A stretch of DNA of 64,000 bases. It comes from Hymenobacter glacieicola (GTDB taxonomy: Bacteria; Bacteroidota; Bacteroidia; Cytophagales; Hymenobacteraceae). The stretch covers positions 620,001 through 684,000 of the forward strand of contig NZ_BMGS01000001.1 in assembly GCF_014640315.1 (NCBI RefSeq). Direction: 5' to 3'. The notes under the pieces are model-generated. The model was not told the origin of the DNA. It saw only the letters and a program-made list of their open reading frames with translations, and did not search any database. Each line of letters begins with the position of its first letter. Within the stretch, counting starts at the first letter, position 1. Shown piece after piece: positions 52,206 to 60,676 of the stretch. Both the position numbers and the translations under genes were made by a program.

Positions 52206-52748
52206 ATGAAAAAACTGTCCACCATCACAGTTTATTTACTTGCTCTCTTCTTCTTTTCGGCTGCAATTACCGGTATAGAATTGGAAGAGAAGATGTTAAT
52301 TGACAAAAAGGTATCGTTAAAAATCCCTAAAGGATTTGAGGTGATGCAAGAGCAAATGCTGAAGGTGAAATATCCATCAGAGCGTCGTCCGACTATAGTA
52401 TATACCAACTCCACAGGAGGAATTAACGTCGCGTTAAACCTTACTATAAATCAAGCTAGTCAGGAGTTGATACCTGCTTACCAGGAAAACTTACGTCAAA
52501 CTTTCGCGAAGCTTTATCCCTCAGCGAAAGGAGTAAGAAGCGGGGTAGAGGAAGTGAATGGCAGGAAGGTGGCATTTATTGAGTTGGTGACACCGGCAAT
52601 TGACAGCGAGATTTATAATCTGATATTCCTTACGGATGTAGATGGTAAACTTCTGCTATGCACTTTCAATTGCATGGTTAAAGACCAAGTAGCTTGGCAG
52701 CCAACAGCCAGAGAGATTATGGCTTCCTTAAAGGTGACGAAACTTTAA
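52206..52748 (+). CDS. AT-rich secreted protein of unknown function
   Basis: 180 residues with a signal-like N-terminus (MKKLSTITVYLLALFFFSAA). Internal repeats of strand-rich pattern (VSLKIPKGFEVMQEQMLKV, IVYTNSTGGINVALNLTINQ, FIELVTPAIDSEIYNLIFL) suggest a mixed alpha/beta fold; the layout recalls bacterial proteins with a PsbP- or DUF1795-like fold, but I cannot name the family. The base composition is much lower in GC than its neighbours and the codons are AT-ending, which suggests recent transfer from an AT-richer relative. Confidence 0.75.
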   Translation: MKKLSTITVYLLALFFFSAAITGIELEEKMLIDKKVSLKIPKGFEVMQEQMLKVKYPSERRPTIVYTNSTGGINVALNLTINQASQELIPAYQENLRQTFAKLYPSAKGVRSGVEEVNGRKVAFIELVTPAIDSEIYNLIFLTDVDGKLLLCTFNCMVKDQVAWQPTAREIMASLKVTKL

Positions 52749-52758
52749 TTTTTGCCGC

Positions 52759-52789
52759 GGCCCGCCAGCACTACCCGGTGCGGCGGGCC
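52759..52789 (+). terminator. Hairpin after the AT-rich gene, weak terminator
   Basis: GGCCCGCC and GGCGGGCC with an inner GCAC/GTGC stem form a strong hairpin, but the T tail is poor (AATTTCGTTT). Confidence 0.45.
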
Positions 52790-52816
52790 AATTTCGTTTC
52801 AGATACTGTAGTGCCG

Positions 52817-52824
52817 TACCTTTG
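52817..52824 (+). promoter_or_regulatory. -7 box TACCTTTG
   Basis: Exact TAnnTTTG 26 bases before GTG 52851, with TTTCG about 20 bases upstream of it as a possible -33 element. Confidence 0.65.
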
Positions 52825-52850
52825 CCGCCCACTTAAACCTCCCGCCCCGC

Positions 52851-53318
52851 GTGACTGACCCAACTGCCTCTGCTTTCGATAAAGCCCGCACGGGCCTGTG
52901 GGGTAGCCTGCAAAAGCACCTGAACGCCGTGTACGCCGCGGAGAAAGGCTTCTTGGCCGCTACGGCTTTCGTTGATGCGTTTCCGTTTTCCCCGGCGGCC
53001 ACCAGTGAGGAGCAGTTGGCTACCTACCACGCCGCCCGCCTAACCCTGCGCGACCTGTACACCGACGAAACCGCCCAGCTCGACACGCTGGTAAAGGCCA
53101 TCCGGACCAAAGCCTACGCCGAGGACGAGAAAAAGCAGCTCTACCTGCTCCTGCTGGGCTACATGGATATTGCCGCCGCGGCTTTCGAGCTACTCCACAC
53201 CCACGTTCCTTCCCGGCAGCCCGAGGATGAGGAGCTGACAGCCACTACCGCCCGGTTTGAGCGGGTGCGCAAATTTGCCCGTCTGAACGTGAAGGGCCTG
53301 GCTGGACTGTTGGGGTAG
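52851..53318 (+). CDS. Helical protein of unknown function
   Basis: 155 residues, no signal or membrane segment, almost wholly helical and Ala/Leu-rich (LWGSLQKHLNAVYAAEKGFL, YHAARLTLRDLYTDETAQLD, KQLYLLLLGYMDIAAAAFEL). No catalytic motif or named family. Start is GTG 52851 after a good -7 box, which supports that it is a real gene. A DinB-like gene follows 68 bases later on the same strand and may be in the same transcript. Confidence 0.65.
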   Translation: MTDPTASAFDKARTGLWGSLQKHLNAVYAAEKGFLAATAFVDAFPFSPAATSEEQLATYHAARLTLRDLYTDETAQLDTLVKAIRTKAYAEDEKKQLYLLLLGYMDIAAAAFELLHTHVPSRQPEDEELTATTARFERVRKFARLNVKGLAGLLG

Positions 53319-53386
53319 GGGCAGAGCCTCGCAAGTAACCGGAAGCTGCTATATTCCGGCGCTTTAGCTTGCCTACCACCCGCGCC

Positions 53387-53962
53387 ATGACTGCCGACTA
53401 CCTGACCAGCGTCCGGAAACAGTTTGCTTACTACCAGCTGCTCGGGGAGCAGACCTTGGCCCAGCTGCCCGATGAGGCGCTATTCTGGCAGGTAAATCCG
53501 GAAAGCAATAGCATTGCCACCATTGTTAAGCACTTGTGGGGCAACATGTTGTCGCGCTGGACGGATTTTCTCACCACCGACGGCGAAAAGGAGTGGCGGC
53601 AGCGCGAGGCTGAGTTCGACAACGACCTGCGCAGCCGGGCCGAGGTGCTGGCCAAGTGGCAGGAAGGCTGGCAGTGCCTGTACGCCGCCCTGGATTCGCT
53701 AACTCCCGCTACGTGGGACCAGCCCGTGTATATCCGCAACCAGGCCCACAGCCTTACGGAGGCTATCAACCGGCAGCTGGCCCACTACCCTTACCACATT
53801 GGGCAAATTGTGTTTATCGGCAAAATGGTGCGGGCTGAAGCCTGGGAGTCTCTCTCAATTCCGCGGGGTAGTTCGGCGGCTTACAACGCCACCAAGTTTG
53901 CCCAACCTCCGCATCAGGCCCACTTCACCGACGAGTATTTAAACCCCGCGCCCCAGGCGTAG
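53387..53962 (+). CDS. DinB-like protein (DUF1572)
   Basis: 191-residue four-helix bundle of the DinB/DUF1572 group. Conserved His residues that bind a metal in the superfamily are in IVKHLWGNMLSRWTDFL and LAHYPYHIGQIVFIGKM; the aromatic loop WQVNPESNSIATI precedes the first. DinB-fold proteins include thiol transferases, but the role of DUF1572 members is unknown. ATG 53387 is used; an upstream TTG would add six residues. The C-terminal 30 residues (SSAAYNATKFAQ) are a typical loose tail. Confidence 0.82.
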   Translation: MTADYLTSVRKQFAYYQLLGEQTLAQLPDEALFWQVNPESNSIATIVKHLWGNMLSRWTDFLTTDGEKEWRQREAEFDNDLRSRAEVLAKWQEGWQCLYAALDSLTPATWDQPVYIRNQAHSLTEAINRQLAHYPYHIGQIVFIGKMVRAEAWESLSIPRGSSAAYNATKFAQPPHQAHFTDEYLNPAPQA

Positions 53963-54090
53963 CGGCTGGCCGTCGTGCATTTTTTTCGGGCGTTGAAGCT
54001 ACCCTGGTATTACCCTCGCGCCTACTTATTCCTGGGCTACCCCTTTCTTGCTTATCCTTTCTGTACTTATTTCCACCCACGCCATTACCC

Positions 54091-54993
54091 ATGAGAAAAA
54101 GCCTGTTGACCATGCTTGTTGCTCTAGCGGCAACTGCCAGTAGCTACGCGCAAGACTATAAAACCGTGGTGAAAGCCATTGCTCAGGACAAGCCCAAGGC
54201 TCAAACTCAGCTTATGATTCTGGGCTCCTCGCACTTTGGGCAGGAGGGCTTCTACAAGGGTTTTCCCAAGGCCGATCTGCTCAGTGAGCAGCGCCAGCAG
54301 GAGGTGGCCCAGCTAACCAGGCAGCTGGCGAAGTTCAAGCCGGATATTATCATGATTGAAACCACCCCCGAGGAGCAGCCCCGCGTCGATAGTCTCTATA
54401 CCCTCTACAAAACCGATAAGGTGAAGCTAGAGGACATTCCCTACGGCCGGGCCGAGCGGTTTCAGTTTGGCTATCGGCTGGGTAAAACGCTCCACCACAA
54501 CCGAATTTTTTCCGCCGATTACTACGAGTCGGTTTCTAACCGCATCCTGACGAGCGGGGAGAATTTTGAGCTCTACCAGACGGACGCTGCCAAGTTTTCC
54601 GGCGTAGGCAAAGCGGCTGAGGCCCGGTTTAAAGAAGGCAACGCCACCCTGAAGGAATTCCTGCTGTTTATCAACGACCCAACGGTGCTGGATTTCACCT
54701 ACCGGGTCATGTTTGTGAATCCGGCCCGCGTGAAAAACGGCACGTTCACCAACCCGCCCGCCCGGTACGTAGACACGGCCTACGTGAATAAGCAGTACAT
54801 CGGGGCCGAGTACATTTCCATCTTCCACGAGCGGGATCTGAAAATATATTCCAACATCGTCACGACCCAACTGCGCGAAAAAGGCCAGCGCATTCTGGTA
54901 ATTATGGGCCAGCGCCACGCGGCTACGCTGCCCAAGCTATTTGTCAATGATCCGGCCTATAAGCTCGTTCCCGTAAGCGCCTACGTGAAATAA
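54091..54993 (+). CDS. DUF5694-like secreted protein
   Basis: 300 residues with signal peptide MRKSLLTMLVALAATASSYA. The mature domain begins QLMILGSSHFGQEGFYKGF and contains KPDIIMIETTPEEQPRVDSL and, near the end, GQRILVIMGQRHAATLPKLF. The GSSHF and QRHA His motifs and Glu in IET resemble the EreA/TraB-like fold group and the DUF5694 family as I recall it. No enzymatic activity is established. It stands alone, followed by a 440-base spacer. Confidence 0.75.
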   Translation: MRKSLLTMLVALAATASSYAQDYKTVVKAIAQDKPKAQTQLMILGSSHFGQEGFYKGFPKADLLSEQRQQEVAQLTRQLAKFKPDIIMIETTPEEQPRVDSLYTLYKTDKVKLEDIPYGRAERFQFGYRLGKTLHHNRIFSADYYESVSNRILTSGENFELYQTDAAKFSGVGKAAEARFKEGNATLKEFLLFINDPTVLDFTYRVMFVNPARVKNGTFTNPPARYVDTAYVNKQYIGAEYISIFHERDLKIYSNIVTTQLREKGQRILVIMGQRHAATLPKLFVNDPAYKLVPVSAYVK

Positions 54994-55433
54994 GCTGCCC
55001 GGCCGACCAAGCTGCTTGGCTTGCTCTACCTGCTTGCGCAGCCGGCTAAGCTGGCCGCGGTGGTTGCTACCCCACGCGCAACCGCCTACCTGTAAGCGAG
55101 TCTGTCATCACCCGGCGCGGCTTCAAGTCGTAGAGACCGGCTACCCGTTGCAGCAGGGCTGTACCGTGCGGTTTAAGACGAAATGAACTGCCCGCAACGA
55201 ATCCGATAGTAGCTGAGCTTTACATGTTGTCATTCCGAGCGGGAGCGAAGAAGCTGGATTACGCACAAGAAGATAATCCAGCTTCTTCGCTCCCGCTCGG
55301 ATTGACAAAGAAGTGTCGAAATAATAGGTTGATAACTACCTCAGGTTCTATCCAGGTAGTGAAGTTGGGCTTCGGGTATATCTGCTCGTGGCTCGGCTAC
55401 GTATCCCGCTAACGTTTACGTACGCCGATCCGC
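54994..55433. other. Spacer with a dispersed palindromic element
   Basis: 440 bases with no convincing gene. A frame crossing the palindrome at 55227-55308 is an artefact of the repeat. The left part (55000-55200) shows no recognisable protein, RNA or promoter match. Confidence 0.5.
55227..55308. repeat. Palindromic intergenic element (family A)
   Basis: Arms of 35 bases (55227-55261 and 55274-55308) differ at one position and enclose 12 bases. The arms begin TTGTCATTCCGAGCGGGAGC, sharing GTCAT-C-GAGCG-AG-GA with the elements at 8403 and 58031. Confidence 0.9.
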
Positions 55434-56003
55434 ATGTCCGCCAGCCCTACCCCTGAATCTTCGTTGCCGCAGTTACGCGCCCACTACGACCTGTCGCAGC
55501 TGGAAATGTCGGAGTTGTTGGGCGTTTCCCGGGCGCTAGTGGCCTTAGCAGAAACGGGGCAACGCAGCCTGCCGCTGGCCGCTCGGGAGCTGCTACCTCC
55601 GTTGGCGCTGGTTAAAGGCACGGCGCCGGGCGCGCCGGCAGCAGCAAGCTACCCTTCCCCGCTTGCCGACTGGGAACCGCTGGCGGCGCATCAGAAGAAG
55701 TGCCAGCAGCAAGCCGCCCGGTTACGCCGCGAGCTGGTCCGGATGCAGGAAAAAGCCGCGCAGCACTATCAGCGCCTGCACATGTTACCTGATTTGTCGG
55801 CCAACCTGCCCGCTTCAGCTGACCGCCAGCGGGTGCAGGCCTGGGTTGAGCAGCGCCTGGAAGAAGCCCGGCGGGAGCTGCAACGCAGCGGTCCGGCCGC
55901 CCAGGCCCTGCTGGCCGTGCGCATCAAAGCCCTGGAATACGAAGCCGCCGAAGCCCTGCGGGAACTGGCCATGGCAGGCGCCCTCGGCCGCGGCAGCCGG
56001 TAG
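55434..56003 (+). CDS. XRE-like helix-turn-helix protein
   Basis: 189 residues. Residues 10-50 are a helix-turn-helix (LRAHYDLSQLEMSELLGVSR, then ALVALAETGQRSLPLAA) of Cro/CI type. The rest is an Ala/Gln/Arg-rich helical region (RLRRELVRMQEKAAQHYQRL, EEARRELQRSGPAAQALLAV), probably a dimerisation coiled coil. No ligand or sensor domain. It precedes the pyruvate-oxidase-like gene by 157 bases in the same direction and may regulate it, which is inference only. Confidence 0.72.
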   Translation: MSASPTPESSLPQLRAHYDLSQLEMSELLGVSRALVALAETGQRSLPLAARELLPPLALVKGTAPGAPAAASYPSPLADWEPLAAHQKKCQQQAARLRRELVRMQEKAAQHYQRLHMLPDLSANLPASADRQRVQAWVEQRLEEARRELQRSGPAAQALLAVRIKALEYEAAEALRELAMAGALGRGSR

Positions 56004-56137
56004 GCGGCAGGGTTCGTAGGGTAGTGTCCTTCGGGAGCAGGTAGGGGAGAGGGGCCAAACACCGCGCAGGTATTACCATGGAAAGCACCAGAACCGCAAG
56101 AAAAACAGCGGCCGTTGCCGGCACCCTTGCGTATAGC

Positions 56138-56157
56138 CTTCGGATTTAACCCCGAAG
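56138..56157 (+). promoter_or_regulatory. Hairpin at the start of the poxB-like gene
   Basis: CTTCGG and CCGAAG pair around eight bases, ending three bases before the ATG at 56161. It would bury the ribosome-binding region and could act as a translational control. Evidence is one six-base stem only. Confidence 0.35.
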
Positions 56158-56160
56158 ATT

Positions 56161-57888
56161 ATGGCGAAGAAAACCGTCTCGGAAATAATAGTAGATACGC
56201 TGCAAGCCGCCGGCGTAACGCGGGTGTACGGCGTAGTTGGCGACTCGCTCAACGGTATCACCGAAGAAATCCGCAAGCGTGACGGCATTGAGTGGATTCA
56301 TGTGCGCAACGAGGAAGCCGGCGCCTTTGCGGCCGGGGCCGAAGCCCACGTAACGGGCGCGCTGGCCGTGTGCGCGGGCTCCTGCGGCCCCGGCAATACC
56401 CACCTGCTCAACGGCCTCTACGACTGCCACCGCAGCCGCGTGCCCGTGCTGGCCATTGCCGCCCAGATTCCGAGCGTGGAAATCGGGACCCAGTATTTTC
56501 AGGAAACGCACCCCGAAAACACCTTCAAGGAGTGCAGCCACTACTGCGAGCTGATCAGCCACCCCGACCAAACGGTGCGCACCACGGAAATAGCCGTGCA
56601 AACGGCGCTTACCAAGCGCGGGGTAGCCGTCATCGTCGTGCCCGGCGACATCAGCCATCAGAAAACGGAGGCTTCGGAGCCGCGCCTGCCGGTGCTGCGC
56701 AGCAAAGCTACCCTGGTACCGGCCATGGAAGACATCCGGGCCGCCGCCGACTTGCTTAACCTCAGCGACAAGGTGACCATTATGGCCGGGGCGGGCTGCG
56801 CCGAAGCTCACGCCGAGCTGCTGCAGGTGGCCGAGGCCCTGGGCGCCCCGGTGGTACACGCCCTGCGCGGCAAGGAGTTCGTGGAGCCCAACAACCCCTA
56901 CGACGTGGGCCTCACGGGCCTGCTGGGCTTTACCTCCGGCTACGAGGCGCTGATGGATGCCGATGCTATGCTTATGCTGGGCACTGATTTTCCCTACGCC
57001 CAGTTTTTGCCCCAGGAAGCCCGCACCGTGCAGGTGGACGTACGCGGTGAGCATATTGGCCGTCGGGCCCGGGTCGAGGTCGGGCTGGTCGGCGACGTAG
57101 CGGCTACGCTCCGGGTGTTGCTACCCTTGCTGAACCACAAGCAGGACCGCCGCCACCTGGAAAAGGCCCGGGTCAACTACCGCAGCACGCGCGACAACCT
57201 GGATGAGCTGGCCACCGGGGAGCCCGGCGACACCAGCATGCACCCCCAGTACGTAACGCGTCTGCTGAATGAGCAGGCCGCCGAAGACGCCATTTTCACC
57301 TGCGACGTGGGCACGCCCACCATCTGGGCCGCCCGCTACCTCCACATGAACGGACGGCGCCGGTTGGTGGGCTCTTTTAACCACGGCAGCATGGCCAACG
57401 CCATGCCTCAGGCCCTGGGCGCTCAGCTGGCGTTTCCGGGCCGCCAGGTAATTGCCTTGGCCGGCGACGGGGGCTTTGCCATGCTGATGGGTGAGTTGCT
57501 TACACTTCGACAGCTGAAGACGCCGGTCAAGATTGTCATCTTCAACAACAACAGCCTGGGTTTTGTGGAGCTGGAAATGAAGGCGGCCGGTATTCTGGAG
57601 TACGGCACCGAGCTGGAAAACCCCAACTTCGCGGCCCTGGCGGAAGCGGCCGGCGTACGCGGCATCCGCGTGGCCGACCCCGCCGACCTACACAACGCCA
57701 TTGCGGAAATGCTGGCCCACCCCGGTCCGGTGGTGCTGGATGCGGTAGTAAAGCGCGCCGAGCTATCCATGCCTCCTACTATTCAAAAGGAACAGATGTT
57801 GGGCTTTAGCCTTTACACGCTAAAAGCCATTATGAGCGGCCGGGGCGATGAAGTGTTGGAACTAGCCAAAGCAAACCTGTTGCGGTAA
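56161..57888 (+). CDS. poxB: Pyruvate oxidase/dehydrogenase (PoxB-like), ThDP-dependent
   Basis: 575-residue ThDP enzyme. The N-terminal Pyr domain has catalytic Glu in the stretch GIEWIHVRNEEAGAFAAGA, the central domain holds FAD, and the PP domain has ThDP-Mg motif GDGGFAMLMGELLTLRQLKT. ...NNNSLGFVELEMKAAG matches PoxB. It oxidises pyruvate to acetate and CO2, feeding the quinone pool, or uses O2 if a true oxidase. The C-terminus ends without an obvious amphipathic membrane-binding helix, so activation by the membrane is uncertain. The upstream HTH gene is in the same direction. Confidence 0.9.
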   Translation: MAKKTVSEIIVDTLQAAGVTRVYGVVGDSLNGITEEIRKRDGIEWIHVRNEEAGAFAAGAEAHVTGALAVCAGSCGPGNTHLLNGLYDCHRSRVPVLAIAAQIPSVEIGTQYFQETHPENTFKECSHYCELISHPDQTVRTTEIAVQTALTKRGVAVIVVPGDISHQKTEASEPRLPVLRSKATLVPAMEDIRAAADLLNLSDKVTIMAGAGCAEAHAELLQVAEALGAPVVHALRGKEFVEPNNPYDVGLTGLLGFTSGYEALMDADAMLMLGTDFPYAQFLPQEARTVQVDVRGEHIGRRARVEVGLVGDVAATLRVLLPLLNHKQDRRHLEKARVNYRSTRDNLDELATGEPGDTSMHPQYVTRLLNEQAAEDAIFTCDVGTPTIWAARYLHMNGRRRLVGSFNHGSMANAMPQALGAQLAFPGRQVIALAGDGGFAMLMGELLTLRQLKTPVKIVIFNNNSLGFVELEMKAAGILEYGTELENPNFAALAEAAGVRGIRVADPADLHNAIAEMLAHPGPVVLDAVVKRAELSMPPTIQKEQMLGFSLYTLKAIMSGRGDEVLELAKANLLR

Positions 57889-58308
57889 GTAGGCCAGGTA
57901 AGTCAGGGGTAGCGCGACATGATAATTGTACCTCAAATCAGGCTGCAACCCAAAGCAAAAAGACTGTCTGGGAAGTTCATCAGTGAATAACGACGTAGGA
58001 CAGCGTCTAAAGAGCTGAAAATGGGTAGCAGTCATTCTGAGCGTAGTGAGGAACCTGGGATACTTGTTCAACGCCAACTCCTACTCCTCACTACGCTCAG
58101 AATGACAGCCCGAAAGTTCTTGCTAATGGTAAGTTTCAAGAAGTACTGCCCTTATTCTGGTTAGTAGGCAGTGGGTAGTACGTTGAACAATCTAGGCCTT
58201 TAGCTATGTTAGTTACCGGTAACCGACGACACAGAAACCACCCCGGTTGCTTTTCTTTGCTCTTTCCCCTTTCTCAGGCTACCCGGAGCTAGCCTACTTG
58301 CTCGTTAC
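57889..58308. other. Spacer with a dispersed palindromic element
   Basis: 420 bases without a convincing gene. It holds the palindrome at 58031-58106. The remainder shows no RNA-gene, promoter-box or terminator match that I can support. Confidence 0.5.
58031..58106. repeat. Palindromic intergenic element (family A)
   Basis: Perfect 22-base arms (58031-58052 and 58085-58106) beginning GTCATTCTGAGCGTAGTGAG enclose 32 bases. The outer end matches the elements at 8403 and 55227. Confidence 0.9.
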
Positions 58309-59190
58309 ATGACCAACAAAGAAATCAAAGCCCTCATCTCCCTGCTCGACGATCCGGAAATCGCCCCGCAGATTCAGGAGAAAATCCAGACGCTGGGGGA
58401 AAGCATCATTCCGTTTCTGGAAGAATCGTGGGAGGAAACCCTGGACACCCAGCAGCAGCAGCGCCTCGAAGACCTGATTCACCACTTGCAGTTCGAAGGC
58501 CTGCAGCAGCGCCTACGCGTGTGGCGCGACTCCGGCGGCGAAAACCTACTTGAGGGCATGTGGCTGCTGAACTCCTACCAGTACCCCGACGCGGATTTTC
58601 AGGTATTGAACCGGGCCATTGAGCAGTTGCGCTTTGAGGTCTGGACCCTGTTGCAGCCCGAAATGCACCCCGCCGACCAAGTACAAACGCTCAACCACGT
58701 CTTGTTTCGGGCCCACAAGTTTGCTGCCAACACCCAGAACTTCCACTCCCCGGCCAACTCCATGCTGCACCGGGTGCTGGAAACGCGGCGGGGTAACCCG
58801 CTCACGCTCTGCGTAATTTACTTGTTGGTAGCCCAGCGGCTGAAGCTGCCCGTGTTCGGCGTGAACCTGCCCAACCTGTTCGTGCTCACCTACCGGCCCG
58901 AAAGCCCCCTGGAGCCATTCTATATCAACTGCTACAACCGGGGCCTCGTGTTGTCCCGCACCGATATTGAGCACTACATCGGGCAGCTGAACCTTACGCC
59001 CAACGAAATGTTCTTCGAGCCCTGCTCCCACATTGACATTGTGCGCCGGGCCCTGCGTAACCTGCAGCTCAGCTTCGAGAAGCTGCAAGAGCCCGCAAAA
59101 GCCGCCGAGGTAGCTCAGCTGCTAGCCATCCTCGCCAACGAATCGGAGGCGGCAGACACGGATGGCAGCACCGAATCCGGGGACGAGTAA
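58309..59190 (+). CDS. SirB1/transglutaminase-like protein
   Basis: 293 residues. The first 75 residues are helical (EIKALISLLDDPEIAPQIQE), then the SirB1-type transglutaminase-like domain: LNHVLFRAHKFAANTQNF, MLHRVLETRRGNPLTLCVIY (catalytic Cys position in LTLCVIYL), and GVNLPNLFVLTYRP. The family is found in most bacteria; in E. coli it is linked to invasion regulation but its biochemistry is unclear. A TPR-like tail of helices (LRNLQLSFEKLQEPAKAAEV) ends in an acidic Glu/Asp/Ser segment. A 20-bp terminator-like palindrome follows. Confidence 0.85.
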   Translation: MTNKEIKALISLLDDPEIAPQIQEKIQTLGESIIPFLEESWEETLDTQQQQRLEDLIHHLQFEGLQQRLRVWRDSGGENLLEGMWLLNSYQYPDADFQVLNRAIEQLRFEVWTLLQPEMHPADQVQTLNHVLFRAHKFAANTQNFHSPANSMLHRVLETRRGNPLTLCVIYLLVAQRLKLPVFGVNLPNLFVLTYRPESPLEPFYINCYNRGLVLSRTDIEHYIGQLNLTPNEMFFEPCSHIDIVRRALRNLQLSFEKLQEPAKAAEVAQLLAILANESEAADTDGSTESGDE

Positions 59191-59205
59191 AAAGGCAAGT
59201 GCAGA

Positions 59206-59251
59206 CCAACAACAAGGCCGCTGACGTTCATGTCAGCGGCCTTGTTGTTGG
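59206..59251. terminator. Long hairpin after the SirB1-like gene
   Basis: CCAACAACAAGGCCGCTGAC and its perfect complement enclose a six-base loop; the T tract (TTGTTGTTGG) is interrupted. It lies between converging stops, so both strands are served. Confidence 0.8.
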
Positions 59252-59315
59252 TAGTGAAAACCGGGTTGAGCCAAGTAACTTACTTGCTGAGGAATGCCTG
59301 AACAGCCGCCACAGC

Positions 59316-59927
59316 TTAGAATTTCTTGATTAGGCAGCCGGCGGCGCGTTTGTCGGCTACGCCGGCCGCGCGGCCGGCCAGCACGTTATCGAGGGCCTGG
59401 GCTAGGTAGTGTTCCCGCACGTAGCCTTCCACCTGCGGATTGTCATCAATGGCCCCCTTGTAACGCACGGCAAATCCGTCGCCGATGGGTTGGAGCAGCA
59501 CGACTTCGGGCGTTTTGGTGGCCCCGAGCAGGGTACTCACTTTCTGGCCTTCGTCGGTGAGCAGGGGCAGGTCGGTGCCACCGGTGGTTTTGATTTTAAG
59601 CTTTTCAACGTCGCCGGCATCGGCGCTGGCCTCCAGGTTGATGGGCGCATTCACGAAGAGAAACTGCACGCCCTTGGCGCTGTATTCTGCATTCAGAGAG
59701 CTAAGCCGGCTCTGGTACAGCTTAGAGAAAGCGCAGGTAGGGTTCACGAACACCACTACCACGGCCTTGCTGCCGGCGTAGCTTTTCAGGGCTACCTCGG
59801 CGTTAGTGCTGTTCTTGAGGCTGAAATCGGCTACCGAGCGGCTACCCTGCGCGCGGGCTACCCCCACGGCCACGGTACAAAACAGCAGGGTGGCGGCGGT
59901 GAGAATGGAAAGGCGGCGAAGGGACAT
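59316..59927 (-). CDS. Secreted thioredoxin-fold protein of the redoxin group
   Basis: 203 residues with signal peptide (MSLRRLSILTAATLLFCTVA, AQG cleavage). The redoxin fold follows, with strand VVVVFVNPTCAFSKLYQSRL. The active site holds one Cys (TCAFSK) instead of CxxC. A second conserved Cys is near the C-terminus in AAGCLIKKF, which in this Bacteroidota group ends a GC-x-IK tail. The two cysteines could form the working disulfide, giving a peroxiredoxin-like rather than thioredoxin-like mechanism. ATG 59927 opens the signal peptide. Octamer tracts flank its start. Confidence 0.8.
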   Translation of the reverse strand: MSLRRLSILTAATLLFCTVAVGVARAQGSRSVADFSLKNSTNAEVALKSYAGSKAVVVVFVNPTCAFSKLYQSRLSSLNAEYSAKGVQFLFVNAPINLEASADAGDVEKLKIKTTGGTDLPLLTDEGQKVSTLLGATKTPEVVLLQPIGDGFAVRYKGAIDDNPQVEGYVREHYLAQALDNVLAGRAAGVADKRAAGCLIKKF

Positions 59928-59931
59928 GGCA

Positions 59932-60022
59932 ATGGTGAAGTAGTGAGATGGTGCAATGGGGAGCGTGAAATTCATGAAAAGCCGGTTGGCTATTTCACAC
60001 CTTCACAAACTCTCATTTTCAC
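59932..60022. repeat. Inverted octamer tracts between redoxin and Sfp-like genes
   Basis: 59932-59979 (ATGGTGAA, GTAGTGAG, ATGGTGCA, ATGGGGAG) begins five bases from the redoxin start. 59991-60022 (TATTTCAC, ACCTTCAC, AAACTCTC, ATTTTCAC) lies in the opposite sense and includes the stop codon and last codons of the Sfp-like gene. Confidence 0.8.
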
Positions 60023-60662
60023 CGATGGCGTAAGTTAAAACGTAGCCGGGAATTGAGCGCAGGTAGTGAATCTGGTGTTGGCTGCGGGAGTTTTCGAAGA
60101 GCAGGTGTCCCGTCAACACACCTGCCTCCCGCAGCTCAAACGGGGTGAGCAATAATTGCTCTTTAAACACCAGGCCCCGGCGGCTATGCAGCTTGTAGAG
60201 CGTCTCCTTGGCACTCCAGTAGAGACAATATTTTGCGGCATCGTCGCCAGCGTCGGCCTGCTCCGTTTCCGCTAGAAACCGGCGGGCCAACTGTTGCGCT
60301 TTGGGCCGTACCAGCTCAATATCTATGCCAACTGCCTCGCGGGTAGAAAGAAGCGCCGCTACCCACTCGCCCGAGTGAGAGAGGGACACCCCCGCCGCGG
60401 GCAGCTCGGGAAAGTAAGGGCGGCCGTTTGGGTTGTTGTGCAGGGTAGCGGGCGTGTCGTTCAGCTCACGTAGCAGCTGGTGAGCCAACACCCGCCCGGC
60501 CAGCCACTGCCGGGCCCGCAGCTCGTCGCGCCCATCAGGAAAGCGGGCCAGGTAGTGGGCCTGGGCCGGCAGCAGGGGCCACAGCTCCGGGACAGTTTCG
60601 GTGAGGTGCCAGAGGCCCAGCACGCAGGTCTGGGAAACGGGGGAGAGGGAATGCAGGGGCAA
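60003..60662 (-). CDS. 4'-phosphopantetheinyl transferase (Sfp-like)
   Basis: 219 residues. The enzyme loads phosphopantetheine from CoA onto acyl- or peptidyl-carrier proteins. Signature GVSLSHSGEWVAALLS, the Mg ligands in AVGIDIELVRPKAQQ, and WSAKETLYKLHSRRGLVF are all present. The start is TTG 60662 (read as MPLHSLSPVSQ); no better start is visible. The size fits the Sfp class, which usually serves secondary metabolism or flexirubin/fatty acid clusters, though none is nearby. The last codons lie in an octamer tract. Confidence 0.9.
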   Translation of the reverse strand: MPLHSLSPVSQTCVLGLWHLTETVPELWPLLPAQAHYLARFPDGRDELRARQWLAGRVLAHQLLRELNDTPATLHNNPNGRPYFPELPAAGVSLSHSGEWVAALLSTREAVGIDIELVRPKAQQLARRFLAETEQADAGDDAAKYCLYWSAKETLYKLHSRRGLVFKEQLLLTPFELREAGVLTGHLLFENSRSQHQIHYLRSIPGYVLTYAIGENESL

Positions 60663-60676
60663 GCGGTAAAAAGATC

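Noticed and set aside
55224..55412. 62-codon plus-strand frame
   Set aside because: It is read through a dispersed palindromic element.
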